DNA from: Lichina pygmaea
Taxonomy: Eukaryota; Ascomycota; Lichinomycetes; Lichinales; Lichinaceae
Direction: 5' to 3'
NCBI GenBank assembly: GCA_963422465.1
Contig: OY730174.1
Location: forward strand, 3,126,914-3,190,913
Length of the DNA: 64,000 bases
Shown here: piece after piece, positions 45,993 through 57,189 of the stretch
Layout of the letters: every line of letters starts with the position of its first letter
Position numbering within the stretch: position 1 is the first letter of the stretch
Notes under the pieces: generated by a model
The model's database searches: none
Seen by the model: the letters and a program-made list of their open reading frames with translations, nothing else
What the model was told of the DNA's origin: nothing
Position numbers and translations under genes: made by a program

Positions 45993-47219
45993 TCGACCGG
46001 TCGGCGGATCAACCACAGTTACTTCCTCGTCGACCAGTCCACCGGTTGATTTGGATTTCTGATCAACTGGACGGTTTATATAGTCGACAGCGGATTAGCT
46101 AGTCGACCGATTGATTGATTGTCTACATTGACTTGGTTGACTTGGTTGACTGGGGGGTTGGTTGGATGGTTGCCTGGTTGAGTAGGTAGTCGATCAAACC
46201 ACATGAGAGCGGGTGTCCTCTTTCTTCCTCCCTCCATTCTGTCCTTCCTTCCTTCCTCTTTTTCCTCCTTTCCTTCATCCCCTCTGCGAAAATAGACCTT
46301 CACTAGACTGTCCTTAAAATTCGACCCACCGAGATCCTCTCTCTCGTACACTCTGTGCGTCTACTTGGTAACATGTTCATCACTCTCTTTTCGTCAAAGG
46401 GACAGACGCAGCGTATGTCTCCTCTCTAGCTGGACGGAGAGTCATCCTCCGGTGTTGATCAATCAATCCTCCCCCTCCCTTTCGTCAAGGTTTCCGCCTG
46501 CTTTCTCCCCGTGTAGATGATACTTTTCACCCCCTTTCTTTTCAAGCTCTGTTCGAGACCATTGCACCCCATTGCACCCCATTGCACGCCCGCTCTCAGG
46601 GAACAGTAAGTGCGTCGTTCTTCATCAGCCGGCATATCCTTCTGGTCTGTTGTGTTGCTCTGCTGTTCATTAGGAGTTCTCTCTATAAATGGACCACTAT
46701 CTACGCATGCCTGGGTCAGCAATTTCCCCCTACGGAGGGCCGAAGATCCGGACGAGGGCTACAGTATCACATGAAGTCCCACTCTGCGCAGGACCGCACG
46801 TCCAGAGCAGGGCCTGTAAAATATATGAACCTCCCGTGGTACACAAGCACAGTAACTATTTTTGTCCCGGTCAGGAGAGGGCCCAGCTGCTCATGTTCTC
46901 TATTAATGTAGCAGTAGCTCTTCTGTGCCGTACCGGTACCGTACGGTATATAATACTTTCTCCTTGGTCGTGTTATTGTTCTGTGCCTGCCGCTAGGAAC
47001 AGATTGTTGACGCCAGGGCTGATTCAGCACCAGCTCGTCTACGATACATCAATCACAAAAAGCTGCTGTACAGAATGTACGGTACTGGCCGGTGAAGTAG
47101 GCAGCTGCCTGCCGGACTTGAGTAATTAGATCTACTACCGATGTCTGCTTATGTCACCACCTTTTGCTCACACCCTCTCGATGTTTGGTATTTATATTCC
47201 TATTCCTCCCTCTACTTTC
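45993..47219. other. Intergenic with short tandem repeats
   Basis: No coding frame. It has GACTTGGTT-type repeats at 46130-46185, pyrimidine-rich DNA at 46200-46300 and a 10-bp tandem ATTGCACCCC (46561-46586). Palindromic GGTACCGTACG-type words lie near 46930. Confidence 0.5.
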
Positions 47220-47361
47220 GAATGATTAGCTTAGTGGAAAGAGCACTGATCGGTGGGCACTGTGTCAGACGGTTGATCCGTGGACACAGAGTCTGCCCAG
47301 CTGGGCGGTTGATCCGCTCACTGACAGATGAGGGGCGTGGGTTCGATTCCCACATCGTTCA
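47220..47361 (+). tRNA. tRNA-like Pol III unit, copy 1 (long internal insert)
   Basis: 142 bp with an A box TTAGCTTAGTGG and B box GGTTCGATTCC. The acceptor stem GAATGAT pairs with ATCGTTC (one G-U), followed by A. The D stem is GCTT/GAGC and the T stem GTGGG/CCCAC. The anticodon region is expanded by about 70 nt that contain two hairpins (ACGG-TTGAT-CCGT and GCGG-TTGAT-CCGC). A 5-bp candidate anticodon stem gives no U at position 33, so I assign no anticodon. It is either an intron-bearing tRNA gene with unusual folding or a tRNA-derived SINE. A 16-T run follows 9 bp downstream. Confidence 0.55.
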
Positions 47362-47370
47362 TACATTAGA

Positions 47371-47386
47371 TTTTTTTTTTTTTTTT
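47371..47386 (+). terminator. Pol III terminator (T16)
   Basis: A run of sixteen T residues just after the first tRNA-like unit, as required for RNA polymerase III termination. Confidence 0.6.
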
Positions 47387-47463
47387 GGGTCTCTGTGACC
47401 ATGTGACCATTAGCCATCCCTTGCTAGTTTGCTATATATACTTCTCTTTGTGCCCCTATTTCT

Positions 47464-47605
47464 GAACGATTAGCTTAGTGGAAAGAGCACTTGTCGGTGG
47501 GCATTGTGTCAGACGGTTGATCTGTGGACACAGAGTCTGCCCAGCTGGGCGGTTGATCCGCTCACTGACAGATGAGGGGCGTGGGTTCGATTCCCACATC
47601 GTTCA
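47464..47605 (+). tRNA. tRNA-like Pol III unit, copy 2 (long internal insert)
   Basis: The same 142-bp design 244 bp downstream, differing at only a few sites. Its acceptor stem GAACGAT/ATCGTTC is perfect, and changes from copy 1 cluster in the 5' anticodon-stem side (CTTGT for CTGAT) and one hairpin base. A and B boxes and the T stem are unchanged. Preservation of stems in both copies, with a compensating-type C-T difference only at a wobble-tolerant pair, suggests that structure has been maintained. Identity (tRNA or SINE) is unresolved, as for copy 1. Confidence 0.55.
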
Positions 47606-47616
47606 TACATTATATA

Positions 47617-47623
47617 TTTTTTT
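47617..47623 (+). terminator. Pol III terminator (T7)
   Basis: Seven T residues lie 11 bp after the second tRNA-like unit. Confidence 0.5.
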
Positions 47624-48078
47624 GTAATCTTTTTGTCTTGAATCCTAGTCGGTAGATACTGTACGTACTGTAGATGGTGGGAGGTATCATCAGAGCAAGC
47701 CGCACCGTTATTATTCGTACGTAGAATTCTACAAAGAAAGGGCTGGTAGTAACGTATCACAGACACCACCGCGTCTTCGCTAGAAATTCCATGCGTGCCA
47801 TGCTTTGCAGAAAAGTAGACGTCGCAGTTTGAGACTCTCTACTACGGGAAGTGGGGACTAAGGGGTGACAAAGAAGGGTAAGGAAAGGCGTTTAATCGGT
47901 CTATCGTCAAAGTCAGACTGCCATCGAACGGAAGGTAGACGATGTTGATAACACGGGGCTAGTCTTCCAAGCAGTCGGTGATGAAACACGGACGAGGTGG
48001 CTGTAGGCAGACAGATATTGGCGTGCCATGAACCCGGGAGTTGTAAAAAGTGACTGGTCGTATACATATGTCCTTCTT
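47624..48078. other. Intergenic, 3' flank of dpb2
   Basis: Nothing was recognised. The right end is the 3' UTR of the minus-strand dpb2 gene. Confidence 0.45.
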
Positions 48079-50621
48079 TCAGTCCACCCGCATGTCGAAA
48101 TCGAGCTCCGCGATCCGCCCCGTCTTCGTCTGCGCGTCGTACTCGCACCAGCGCGCCAGACGCTCGTGTGTCGGATCGAGCAGCGGACCGGGGTTCATGA
48201 ACAGACATCCTTCGTGATCCAGCGCTGCCGGCGGCAGGTCCGGATCGACCATGACCAGCGCCGTCGGCAGCGGGTACAGATTCAGAGAGCTGACATAATC
48301 CCATAGCACAGGCCGGATGGACAGGGGAAAGGGCGAGAGGTAGCCTTGGTCGAGGAGCGTCGTGGCCAATGCGGCTGTGGTGTTGCTGCTGGTGCTGCTG
48401 CTGGAGTTGTTGTGATGCCTGTCGTTGGGCTGCTGAGCTGAAGGATCAGGCGAGGCTGCGGCTTGGTCAGGCGAGGAGCCGTCCGAGCCGGAGAGGGGAG
48501 GTAGAGGGTCAATGTCCATCGGTTCGTCGCGTGGTGGGCCTGAGCCATCCAGAAACTGCGAGATGCTGCCATCGCCTCTTTCAGCGTCGGTCTGCCCTCG
48601 CGAGGTGGGAAGGTGCACGGCGTTGCGTCGTAAGCGAGCAAGCATGTTGTCCCGAAATAGGACAATCTCTTGAGCTGGGCCAAAGAGGCTCAGCCGAGCA
48701 GGGTTGGTTGTCCAGACGGCCTTCCCACCGAGACTGTGCCCTGCCTCCACGCCCAATCCAGTGTTGGCTTCGGCAAACACGCGTTTGATCCTCGACGTGA
48801 ACAGCTCTGGCACGGGCTTCCGTGGAACGACGGTCGATGCCCCTGCGGAAAAGGTCGACGGCCACGGATCGTTGTCACTGGGCACGAAGACGAACGTGGT
48901 GCTCTGGAGGAGCTTGGGCGTCTCGGACAGAATCGAGGCCAGCGTGTTGAAGCATTCCTTGTACTCCACGCAGTCGCTGTTCTGGGTCCCAGCCATGGCT
49001 GGATTGTCAACGAAATGCCCCATGAGAACGATGGCCACGGGCGGATGCTCTGGCAGCTGGGCCTCGTACTCTTGAAGCACGCATTTCAGTGCTCGCAGCG
49101 TGACGGGGCACTCCAGGTTGACTTGACCCAGAAACGCAATCCTTCCTCGTCTTTTGTCTTGGGATGGAGCCCCTCTCGACTGGTCGAACACCCGCTTTTC
49201 GATGCGTCTCATTTTGGGCCCTGCGGCGCGTTCGCTCCCGACCCCAAGAAGATCCACCCAGCCCAGGCCTCCAGCAGACGAGGTTTGTCCGCTCGGGTTC
49301 GACGATGACGGAGCGCCGCCCGTCGGTCTTCTTTCGCATGGTGGGCTCTTCAACTGCACGCCGTTGAATTTCCCGCCAATGGTACCGCCTACGCCTCCGC
49401 TGTTGCCCAGCACACCACCGGCGGAATTGTACTCGTCCTGGTAGATTCCTTCGACCAAGACGAACATGCCCGGTGTAAATCGCAGGCCCACATCGGGCAC
49501 GGCCTTGGCTTGTCCCAGATCCAGCACGATGGTGCCTGTGACATCCGAGATGGCCAGCTCTCCGGTTGGAGCGACGGTGAGGAGACCAAAGAGAAGGAAC
49601 TGGCTGCCGCTACGACCAAGCATGTTGACGACGGGTGTGATCTTGTAGATGTTCTGAAATGTCACCGCGCTCGAGGCTGATCTCAGCAGCGACGGAGCCT
49701 GCTGCTTGTTCACACTTGGTCTTTGGTATGCTTCATTGCGCAGGATCCTCTGTAGTACCATATGATAGCGGTAATGGAAGAGACGTGTCCTTGCCAGCGC
49801 AGGAGGGAATAAACTCGGCTTGCTTCCATCCCTAAGATGGTGTGTCAGAACTGGACATTGACGTAAGGTACAGGCATTCGTCACGGACAGCCAGGTTCTA
49901 TCAAGGACGGCACTGACTTCTCAAAGTGATTCTTTTGAGCATTATAGACTATCTTCGGCTGGTCAAAAGCGCCAACGACCTTGAGCCATGACCGTGGATC
50001 CACGCTATGCTCCTCATCGTCGTCTACCTCAGCCGCGCCGTTCAGCGCCAGATTTGAAAGACCCAGGTTGGTCTGGCTGTCCTCCCGGCTCGCCAGCGGC
50101 CTCTCGGAAACCTGCCTCTCCTCTCCAGCGGTCGCGAAGCTTGACTGCCGACTGATTGCTCGTCCCTGTAGTATCCTGCCTCCAGCCATGCATCCGGAGA
50201 CCGCTTTGAGGATATCATGCAGCTTATCCCCATCTGCCTCGACAATGACTCCCCCTCCACTCTTCTTCCATGACTTGGCGACCTCCTCCAGAACCTGCTC
50301 GGCGAGCCCTTCTTCCCTCCATCCCGCGCCACAGTGCTTGCCGATGAATGCGGCGAGTGCCTGTAACGCAGAGGACGCAAGGGTCAAGTTGTGCTTCTTT
50401 GTGACCGTTCGGAAGGCCAAGGGTCGCAGGCTCGCTGGTGGGAGCAAGACTGGAAGAACAGCTGCGGCAAGATGAGAATCGCTTGTCCGTGGCCGTACAG
50501 GAATCTCCTGAGTCGCGAATGCTGGTGAAGAAGATAGTATCGCATTATCTTGCACAAGTCTGTGCTGAGCTGGCGTCCCCGGCTCGGTTACTTCTCCCAT
50601 GGCTGGTGACTGGGTTTCCAT
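48079..50621 (-). CDS. dpb2: DNA polymerase epsilon subunit B (Dpb2)
   Basis: Exons are 50621-49918 and 49831-48079 (818 aa). The 86-bp intron (GTCAGT, CTGAC branch, TTAG) joins KNHFEK to DGSKPSLFPPALA. Dpb2 is the essential non-catalytic subunit of leading-strand polymerase epsilon and links it to CMG/GINS. The N-terminal part (LPPASLRPLAFRTVTKKHNL, ALAAFIGKHCGAGWREEG) is the helical domain. An OB-fold region follows (AISDVTGTIVLDLGQAK, FTPGMFVLVEGIYQDE). The inactive calcineurin-like phosphoesterase domain carries GRIAFLGQVNLECP, VLMGHFVDNP and FVFVPSDNDPWPS. The C-terminus has NLYPLPTALVMVDPDLPP and GCLFMNPGPL. A Ser/Asn-rich insert sits in the C-lobe. The ATG at 50621 (AAGATGG) was preferred; an in-frame ATG at 50666 would add 15 residues. 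Confidence 0.93.
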
Positions 50622-51144
50622 CTTGTTGATAGTGGCCGTATGCAGCGATGAATGCAGGCAGCACATGTGGAATTTAGCCAGACGACGTCATCGCTGAACC
50701 GATCTGCCATAGTCACAGTCTTGATAGGCCATGACGAAGCGGATATTGGGACGTGCCGTTGTTGTTTCTTTCAAGACCACGGTACTTACGTACTCGTATA
50801 TACGTACTCGTACATACGTACTTAAGTACGGAGTATAGTACGGAACGTACCTCCGTACGTATGTACGTATGTACCTACCGTACGCGCTTCACCTCACGCG
50901 AGACGGCGCGTGCTTTACTTAGTCAGGCGAAATCCAACTCTCACTCCTCCTGAGTGATTCTTCCTTCCACCTCCAACATAACCGAAGCTGCTACACTATC
51001 ATCATCTGGTACGTTCCGTACTTCGTATATCCTCCAGCTCCTGAGCCACTGGGCGCAACCACTCAAGCCTGGCGTAGGACTCAAAACTCTTCAGTATTTC
51101 ATAAGGAATCGCTGGGACGAGAAGACAGATCTCCCTTATCGCAA
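50622..51144. promoter_or_regulatory. Divergent promoter of dpb2 and histone-chaperone gene
   Basis: About 520 bp separate the two starts. The middle (50785-50885) is a dense run of TACGTACTCGTA-like words, including TACGGAGTA at 50827. Just right of it are two ACGCG cores (50882, 50896), which match the core of MBF-type G1/S sites. Both flanking genes act in S phase, so shared cell-cycle control is plausible inference. Confidence 0.5.
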
Positions 51145-52607
51145 ATGGCGGAACATCGAGAACCTGTGATCCGAGAAGGAAAGGAGAAGAAACTTGATGA
51201 GCTCGTTGCTCAAGCTGGCGAACATTATACGGCCAAGAACTATGCTGCCGCTGCGGATGACTACGGCTATGCATGTGCTATTCAAGCCGAGCTTAATGGA
51301 GAGCTGGCAAATGAAAATGCCGAACTCCTGTTCAAGTACGGACGAAGCCTGTATCGTGTCGGAATCGAAAGCAGCGATGTCCTCGGGACGAATGTGGGGC
51401 CAGCCACTGAGGCTAGCGAACCCAAGAGCACAATGGTCAAGTCCGAGCCGGATACGGAACACGCTGCCGCAGAAAATGGAGCATTGGGCGGTGACGCAAT
51501 CCTAAGACCAATCCCGGGGCGAAGTGCAGCCACGCCGGTGCTTCAGTTTCAAGGCGACGAGAACTGGGATGAGCCAAAAGCGGAGGAAGACGCCAATGAA
51601 GACGCCGAAGAGAGCGGCGGTGATGCCGCGGAGGGCGGAGAAGACAGTTTCGCTCTAGCCTGGAACACTCTCGAACTTGCGCGGCTTTTGACGAGAGACC
51701 AGCTTGTGAACTGTGTGGCCGACTGCGAAGCGCCCAAAGAATCTGAACCGAGGCATATTCGAGAACGGCAAGCCGATACGTATGATCTTCTCGCGGAGAT
51801 CGAGTTAGAGCACGAGAGATTCGGAGACGCTGTCAACGATCTCCTAGCCTCGTTGGCTTTCAAGGAGGATTTGTATCCGCACGCCTCGGGTATCGTGGCG
51901 GAGGCACACTACAAGCTTTCTCTGGCATATGAGTTCGCTTCGCACGAGTCGACGGATATTACGCTTCGCGAGACAGGGCTTAGCACCGCTATGCCGAGCA
52001 AAAGTTCGATGCGTGCTCTGGCAGTGAAGCACATGAACACTGCTATCAGCAGCGCATCAGCAAGGGTGGAGGAGGAGGAGCGGCTGCTGGAGAGGCCAAT
52101 GGAGGAACGAGAGACTCAGGGAAAGGGAAGTCTTAAACAAGATGATGTTCAGGAGGTGAAAGATATCATTGTCGATATGAAGCAACGGGTAAGTGACTTA
52201 TCGAGGTTTGTCGTGTAAGAAGTCTGACGCTTATTCTGTAGCTGCTTGAACTGCGGAGACCACCTGTATCGGTGAGGAACGAGATCGATGCGGCTGCCTC
52301 TGCGGACGGGTCGAATTCACTCGCAGGTATCCTCGGCTCCCTGATCGAGGCGTCGCCGGAAGAGCGAAGAGCGAAACTGCAAGAAGTGATGAATGGCGCA
52401 AATGATCTTTCAAAACTGGTCAAGCGCAGCAAGCCAGCTGTAGCATCAGAAGCCGCGAACGTTGCCCCGCGAGATGGAGCAGCGATGAAAGTGGAGGACA
52501 CCGTCAACAGCAAACGCAAGGCAGGACATCCAAAGGGCGAGGAAGTAGTCGAAGGCTCAAGCTCGTCGACCAAGAGAATCAAGACCGAGAGCTCCGCCTC
52601 TCCTTGA
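51145..52607 (+). CDS. hif1: NASP/Sim3/Hif1-type histone chaperone
   Basis: Exons are 51145-52188 and 52242-52607 (469 aa). The 53-bp intron has GTAAGT, a CTGAC branch and TGTAG. The family binds H3-H4 and hands it to deposition or acetylation machinery in the nucleus. The first TPR (AGEHYTAKNYAAAADDYGYA, LLFKYGRSLYRVGI) is followed by an acidic insert (DEPKAEEDANEDAEESGGDA) that interrupts the second TPR, the hallmark of SHNi-TPR proteins. Further TPRs are TYDLLAEIELEHERFGDAVN and IVAEAHYKLSLAYEFA. The C-terminus is basic with a likely nuclear signal (SKRKAGHP, STKRIKTE). Order and length fit fungal members. It is transcribed divergently from dpb2. Confidence 0.9.
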
Positions 52608-54143
52608 AAGCAAGCTCCAACGGCAGCATGATCTTTCATCCCAGCCCCCAACGGCAAACGAGCTGCGTCGGGATCGTTGGGCACTGGCTTTGGCTGCAAT
52701 AGCGGTTTCCTTTGTGGTCTGGGCGTGCTCAGCGTCTGGACATAGCTTTCATTGCTTGCGTTGGGATACGTACTCAAAGCGGGATTGAATGAGTGATATC
52801 CACACGACAGAAGCGCTTTTGAGTTTCTACTCATTGCTATTTCAATAGTCCATGACGCCAATCCTCATTGATCCGCGGGAAGATTATCAGACTAGTCTTC
52901 ATCCGTGGCGCGATAGCTACATATCCTTTTCTCTGCTAGCTGTTGGCTCTTGGCTATGAACATTACGAACTGAACGGGCTTGGTCAAGTGGAGAACGCAC
53001 TCGCTTGGTTAAACTGCTACAAATATTACAAAGTGCATACTTTCGAGTCGATGGCACGTTTGAAATAGATGGTGACTTGAGAAAGACTGATAGGTCTGGA
53101 AAAGACTTGCTGTTTCTGGCAAAGAAGCCTGGTAGTTGCGATGATGATGACCATGATAGTAATGAAGAGAAAGATACATAGCTTTCTTCGCCGTCTTGGC
53201 TACTACGTAGCAGCGGTACATCGGGACTAAGCTGCACACTACGCATGTACAAATGAAGATATAAGGCCGTCCTCGGGGGCCAGCCCTTCCCTTTCTTCTC
53301 ATCCCCTGTTGCAGGAAATCTTGTCACTGGTATTAGTATAGTTGTGTGAGAATGAGGCTTCTTTGGACATCTGTCGCGGATTCACCGAGCTGTATCGACG
53401 AGCTGTATCTTACTCTATAAGTCCGCCGTGATGGTGCGAACTCAGCCAGCCGTTCAGGCATCCAGCTCTGATCTCTTGTCCCAACGTTACTGTATACGGT
53501 AGCTAGTCTTACCTTAATCCCTACATGGACCCAGTCTGTAGGCAACTCGTGGGCAGAATCTCAGCCCGGTGGATGGGAACATATGGCGACCAGGGCGTTG
53601 GAATTGAGCTAGATTGAAAGAAGTAGCACAACAGACGCCGATACGTAGTGATAGCTTACAGGCAGTAAGATTCGTCCGGACCAACTGTGCCTGTTCCTGG
53701 GCTCGAAAAAAGCTAGGTTGGGCGGTCTTGAACGCATAGCTTTGCCAAGAGGTACCTCAATGGAGACAGTCGAGAAATACGTAGAGTGCTAGAAAGAGAA
53801 GGCGCGGGAGGAAAACCCGAGCTGCGGAGAGGTGGAGAGACAACAGATCGAAGACTCGTCGGTATTTCCTGGACCGGTATCTTGCTCCACTTCCTTGTGG
53901 TTGCCAGCTCAAAGGGGAAACATGCAACAGCGTATTGTAGGGAATGACATTAAAAAAAGGGGGGAGACCGGGGAGATACCACCGGCGGTGGAGCTGTTCC
54001 GATTGATGTTGGCAGAAGCACCTCCGGAATGGGGAGAAGCAGATAGGAGAGAGAAAGAGAGAGAGGAGATGTAATTGGCGCGAGCAGCACGGACAACAAC
54101 ACAGAAGATGACGTATCGTAGACCAACCCCCCCCCAAAGCCCT
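52608..54143. other. 1.5 kb convergent intergenic region, no gene seen
   Basis: It lies between the 3' ends of the histone-chaperone gene and hrp1. Short open frames lack codon bias. An AT-rich stretch near 52990-53170 and an A-run at 53950 may hold polyadenylation signals. Confidence 0.5.
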
Positions 54144-56465
54144 TCAAGGACGGGAATATGGATGGTATCCGCGAACACCACCGCCTCTTCCTCCGCCGCG
54201 ATAATTCGCTCCAGGCCTGCCGGCATTCTTGGGGCCCGTGGGTGCGTTGGCCGGGGCGGAGCTCTGCGGGGCAGGAGACGGTCTGTTCGGACCTCCTAGA
54301 CCTCTGCCCCCCTGCGTTGGCGTCGGCTGGCGTTGGAAGCCCTGTTGCATGCCACCGCCAGCACCAGCACCGGGACCCTGGGAAACCATGCCCGGCTGCG
54401 GCACATCGTCGTACATGCCCTCCCATGACGTAGGTGTGCCCTGGAACTGGGCACCGTAAGGACCTTGGTCACGCCCGCCTCGACGCGGTTGACCATGGCC
54501 TTGTTGCTGCTCGAACTTGCGCTGCTCGAACATTTGTTGCTCGTACGGGTTGAAGCCGCCACCTCCGCTATCACGTCCACCTCCGACAACACCGCCCATG
54601 TTCCCACCTTGCATACCACCTCCCAACCCTTGCTGTACCTGCTGCGGCTGCTGCTGTCCTGGCTGCTGCAGTTGCTGTTGTGCTTGCTGTTGCATCTGCT
54701 GCATCTGTTGAAACTGCTGGATCATGGCCGGGCTCAGGTTCTGCATCCCCTGCCCACCAACCGCCTGAGGACTCTGTGTTCCTTGAGAGCCCTGCCGGCT
54801 CATGGATTGCATCGCGGTCATCTGCTGCAGCATAGCTGGATTCATGGCAGCCATGTTCATGGGTGCACCGACGCCGCGGCCTTGGTTGGTGGCGGCAGCG
54901 GCAGCGGCCATCTGTTGCTGCATCATGGCAAAGTACTGTTGCATCCGCTGCCAATACTGGGCCATCATCTGCGGTGTCATGCCACCGTAGAGCCCCTGCC
55001 CGAACTGCTGATTCTGGTTGGGGCCCTTGTCCTGACCACCGCCATCATCATAACTATTTCGATGGCCATCGCGCTCGAATCGATCATGTCCATCCCGGCC
55101 ACGACGACCAAAGCGGCGGTCCCCACGGTCGTCATCGTGGTCCCGCATATTCCCCCGCGGCTGAGCCTTCTTGACCTCGATCGGCTTACCGTGGATCTCG
55201 AGCGGCTGCGATAGAGTAGCCTCTACCGCGGCTTCGCTGTCAAAGGTTACGAAACCAAACCCTCGCGGCCGACCGGTGTCCTTGTCCATCATGAGCGTCG
55301 CATCCAGAACCCTTCCGAACTGCATGAAGTATCTTTTGAAGTCCTGTTCCGTGGCCTCCTGGCTCACTCCTCCGACGAAGATTTTGCTGGTCTTCTCCTG
55401 CTCATCCCGGGGAATGGCACGTTTCGGGTCGATCTTAGACAACATCAATTTGTGAGCCTCTAGCTGCTAATCCTAGCCTTGTGACCTTCCCAAACTGTAG
55501 ATGTGGAGTAAACTGAAGCCTTACTATCTTGCCGTCTAGAAAATGTTCCTTGACCATAACAATGTTCACCGTCTTTGGATCCTTGAAGGTCAAGAAGCCA
55601 AACCCTCTCGAGCGTCCGGTTGCCCCATCCCGCATGACCGTACACTCTACGACCTCTCCATATTGTGAAAAGTATTCTTTGAGCGACTCTATCTGGTACT
55701 TAGTATCCATCTGCCGTATGACGAGGGCGACCCCCGATATGGAAAGTCGTGTAGCAACTCCTTACGATCTGTCGTCTCCCAGTTCAATCCCCCAATGAAC
55801 ATCTTCCTGCGAAAGACACTATCGTTGGCTATCCAAACTAAGGAGAAGGTGGTATGACGCAGAGGACCGGGGCAGCTCTTCTCTCCCAACAAGAGCAACC
55901 AGGTTTCCCTGAACAACCAAGAGGGTCGAAAGTCGCCGCATGCCTTCGGACATCAGGATCCAGACTTACCCATCTTCCTTGATACCCGTGCTCTGAGGTT
56001 CCTGCTCCAATGCAGCATGATCATCGAACTCCGGATGCTGGCCGTTAGCCCAGCCGGAAGACTGAGGGTCCTCGGCTCCGTGAGCTATCGTTTTTTCACT
56101 TGCATCGTTCAGATGGGTCTGCTCGGGCTGTCCGTTGTGGTCTTGATCGACTGCAGCCAATGCGTCATCCTTGGATGTCTCATTGGGTGACGGATTGTCC
56201 GTGCTATCTGGAGCAGCGGCGACAGCAGCAGCGATAGTAGGAGTAGCAGTACTCTGAGGCGGTGCAGGGGCTGGTCTTGAGCTTGGAGTGTCACCGTCAT
56301 AACTAGAGACTGTTAGCTCAGAGCCAGACTTCTCAAACTACGACGAGAGATCCAATATGGTTTTCAGACGGCGTCACTTTCGAAACACTTGGGGGCAAAA
56401 CAAAACTAAGTTGATACGTACAGGTCAGCAAACAGATCCTCCTCGAGATCTTCAGGCTCTGTCAT
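54144..56465 (-). CDS. hrp1: Hrp1/Nab4-type heterogeneous nuclear RNP, two RRMs
   Basis: Exons are 56465-56422, 56302-55970, 55806-55766, 55688-55525 and 55433-54144 (623 aa). Introns are 119, 163, 77 and 91 bp, and every junction rebuilds family sequence (KEDG|KMFIGGLNWETTD|QSLKEYFSQ; LDGKI|IDPKRAIPRDEQ). Hrp1 binds 3' UTR elements as cleavage factor IB and shuttles with mRNA. RRM1 (about 127-202) has MFIGGLNW and GRSRGFGFLTF. RRM2 (about 211-286) has KIFVGGVS and GRPRGFGFVTF. Between them lies the conserved PKRAIPRDEQ linker. The start MTEPEDLEEDLFADL is acidic. The C-terminus is Gln/Met/Gly-rich (QQFQQMQQMQQQAQQQLQQP) with RGG boxes (NYRGGGRGGGVRGYHPY), a prion-like layout. The 41-bp exon 3 is very short but necessary. 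Confidence 0.93.
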
Positions 56466-57189
56466 GATTAGTAAAGTATCTGAATGCCTGATGTTAGCCG
56501 GCTCGACGGGTTGACCAGAATCTGGAGCGAGTCAAGGGGGAGTGAAAGTCGAACAAAGACGAGCGAAAAACACGAACCGAAAACACGACATGACATGATT
56601 CGAGAGTAAATTTTAAGCCTCCTGTTTCATTAGTCAGCAAGTGGTCGGCTACCGTTATTCAACGGGGATCAGCTTGTTGTACTGTACTTCCGTACGTAGC
56701 CCAAGAACTTCGATCGGGCTCTGAATCTGGAAGGAATGAGTCAGTGAATATGCTCTTGAACAGGTCAAATCTCATCTGCTGCCGCTGATGATGTCGAAGA
56801 AACAAGCTCCTATGGTATGGTCTCACTAGATTGCTAGAGTTGAGGACTGTGAGGTTGATCTTTGTGCTCAGGAAATGGTTCAGGTTGGTTCGTACTGAAA
56901 CAGTTCAGTCGTCTTGTTATCCCTGTGAACAGTTTTTGTTGATAGACTTTGACACTTACAATGCTCGGACGCAAATAGGTAGCTCCAAGTAGGTCCATTA
57001 TTACGCTGGAGGAGACATCACTTGCTGGTGGAGGGATGGGTTGAAAGCTAACTGACGGTTTAGTGCATCACGAGCACCATTTTGGCGTACTTGGTCTTCG
57101 GAGAGCCAATCCAAAGGTCGAGATGCAAGCAAAGTAGTTGGCGCTGCCTATTCGCATGCGGACATGCTCAAGTTTGACTCACTGTGAGC
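56466..57189. promoter_or_regulatory. Divergent promoter region of hrp1 and gyp1
   Basis: About 720 bp lie between the hrp1 start and the first gyp1 exon I can place. It may also contain one or more 5' exons of gyp1: an ATG at 56788/56791 opens MSKKQAP before a GTATGG donor-like site, but I could not connect it in frame. Confidence 0.45.

Noticed and set aside
56788-56815. MSKKQAP mini-exon as gyp1 start
   Set aside because: A donor-like site follows, but no downstream acceptor could be joined in frame with confidence, so it is mentioned only as a possibility.
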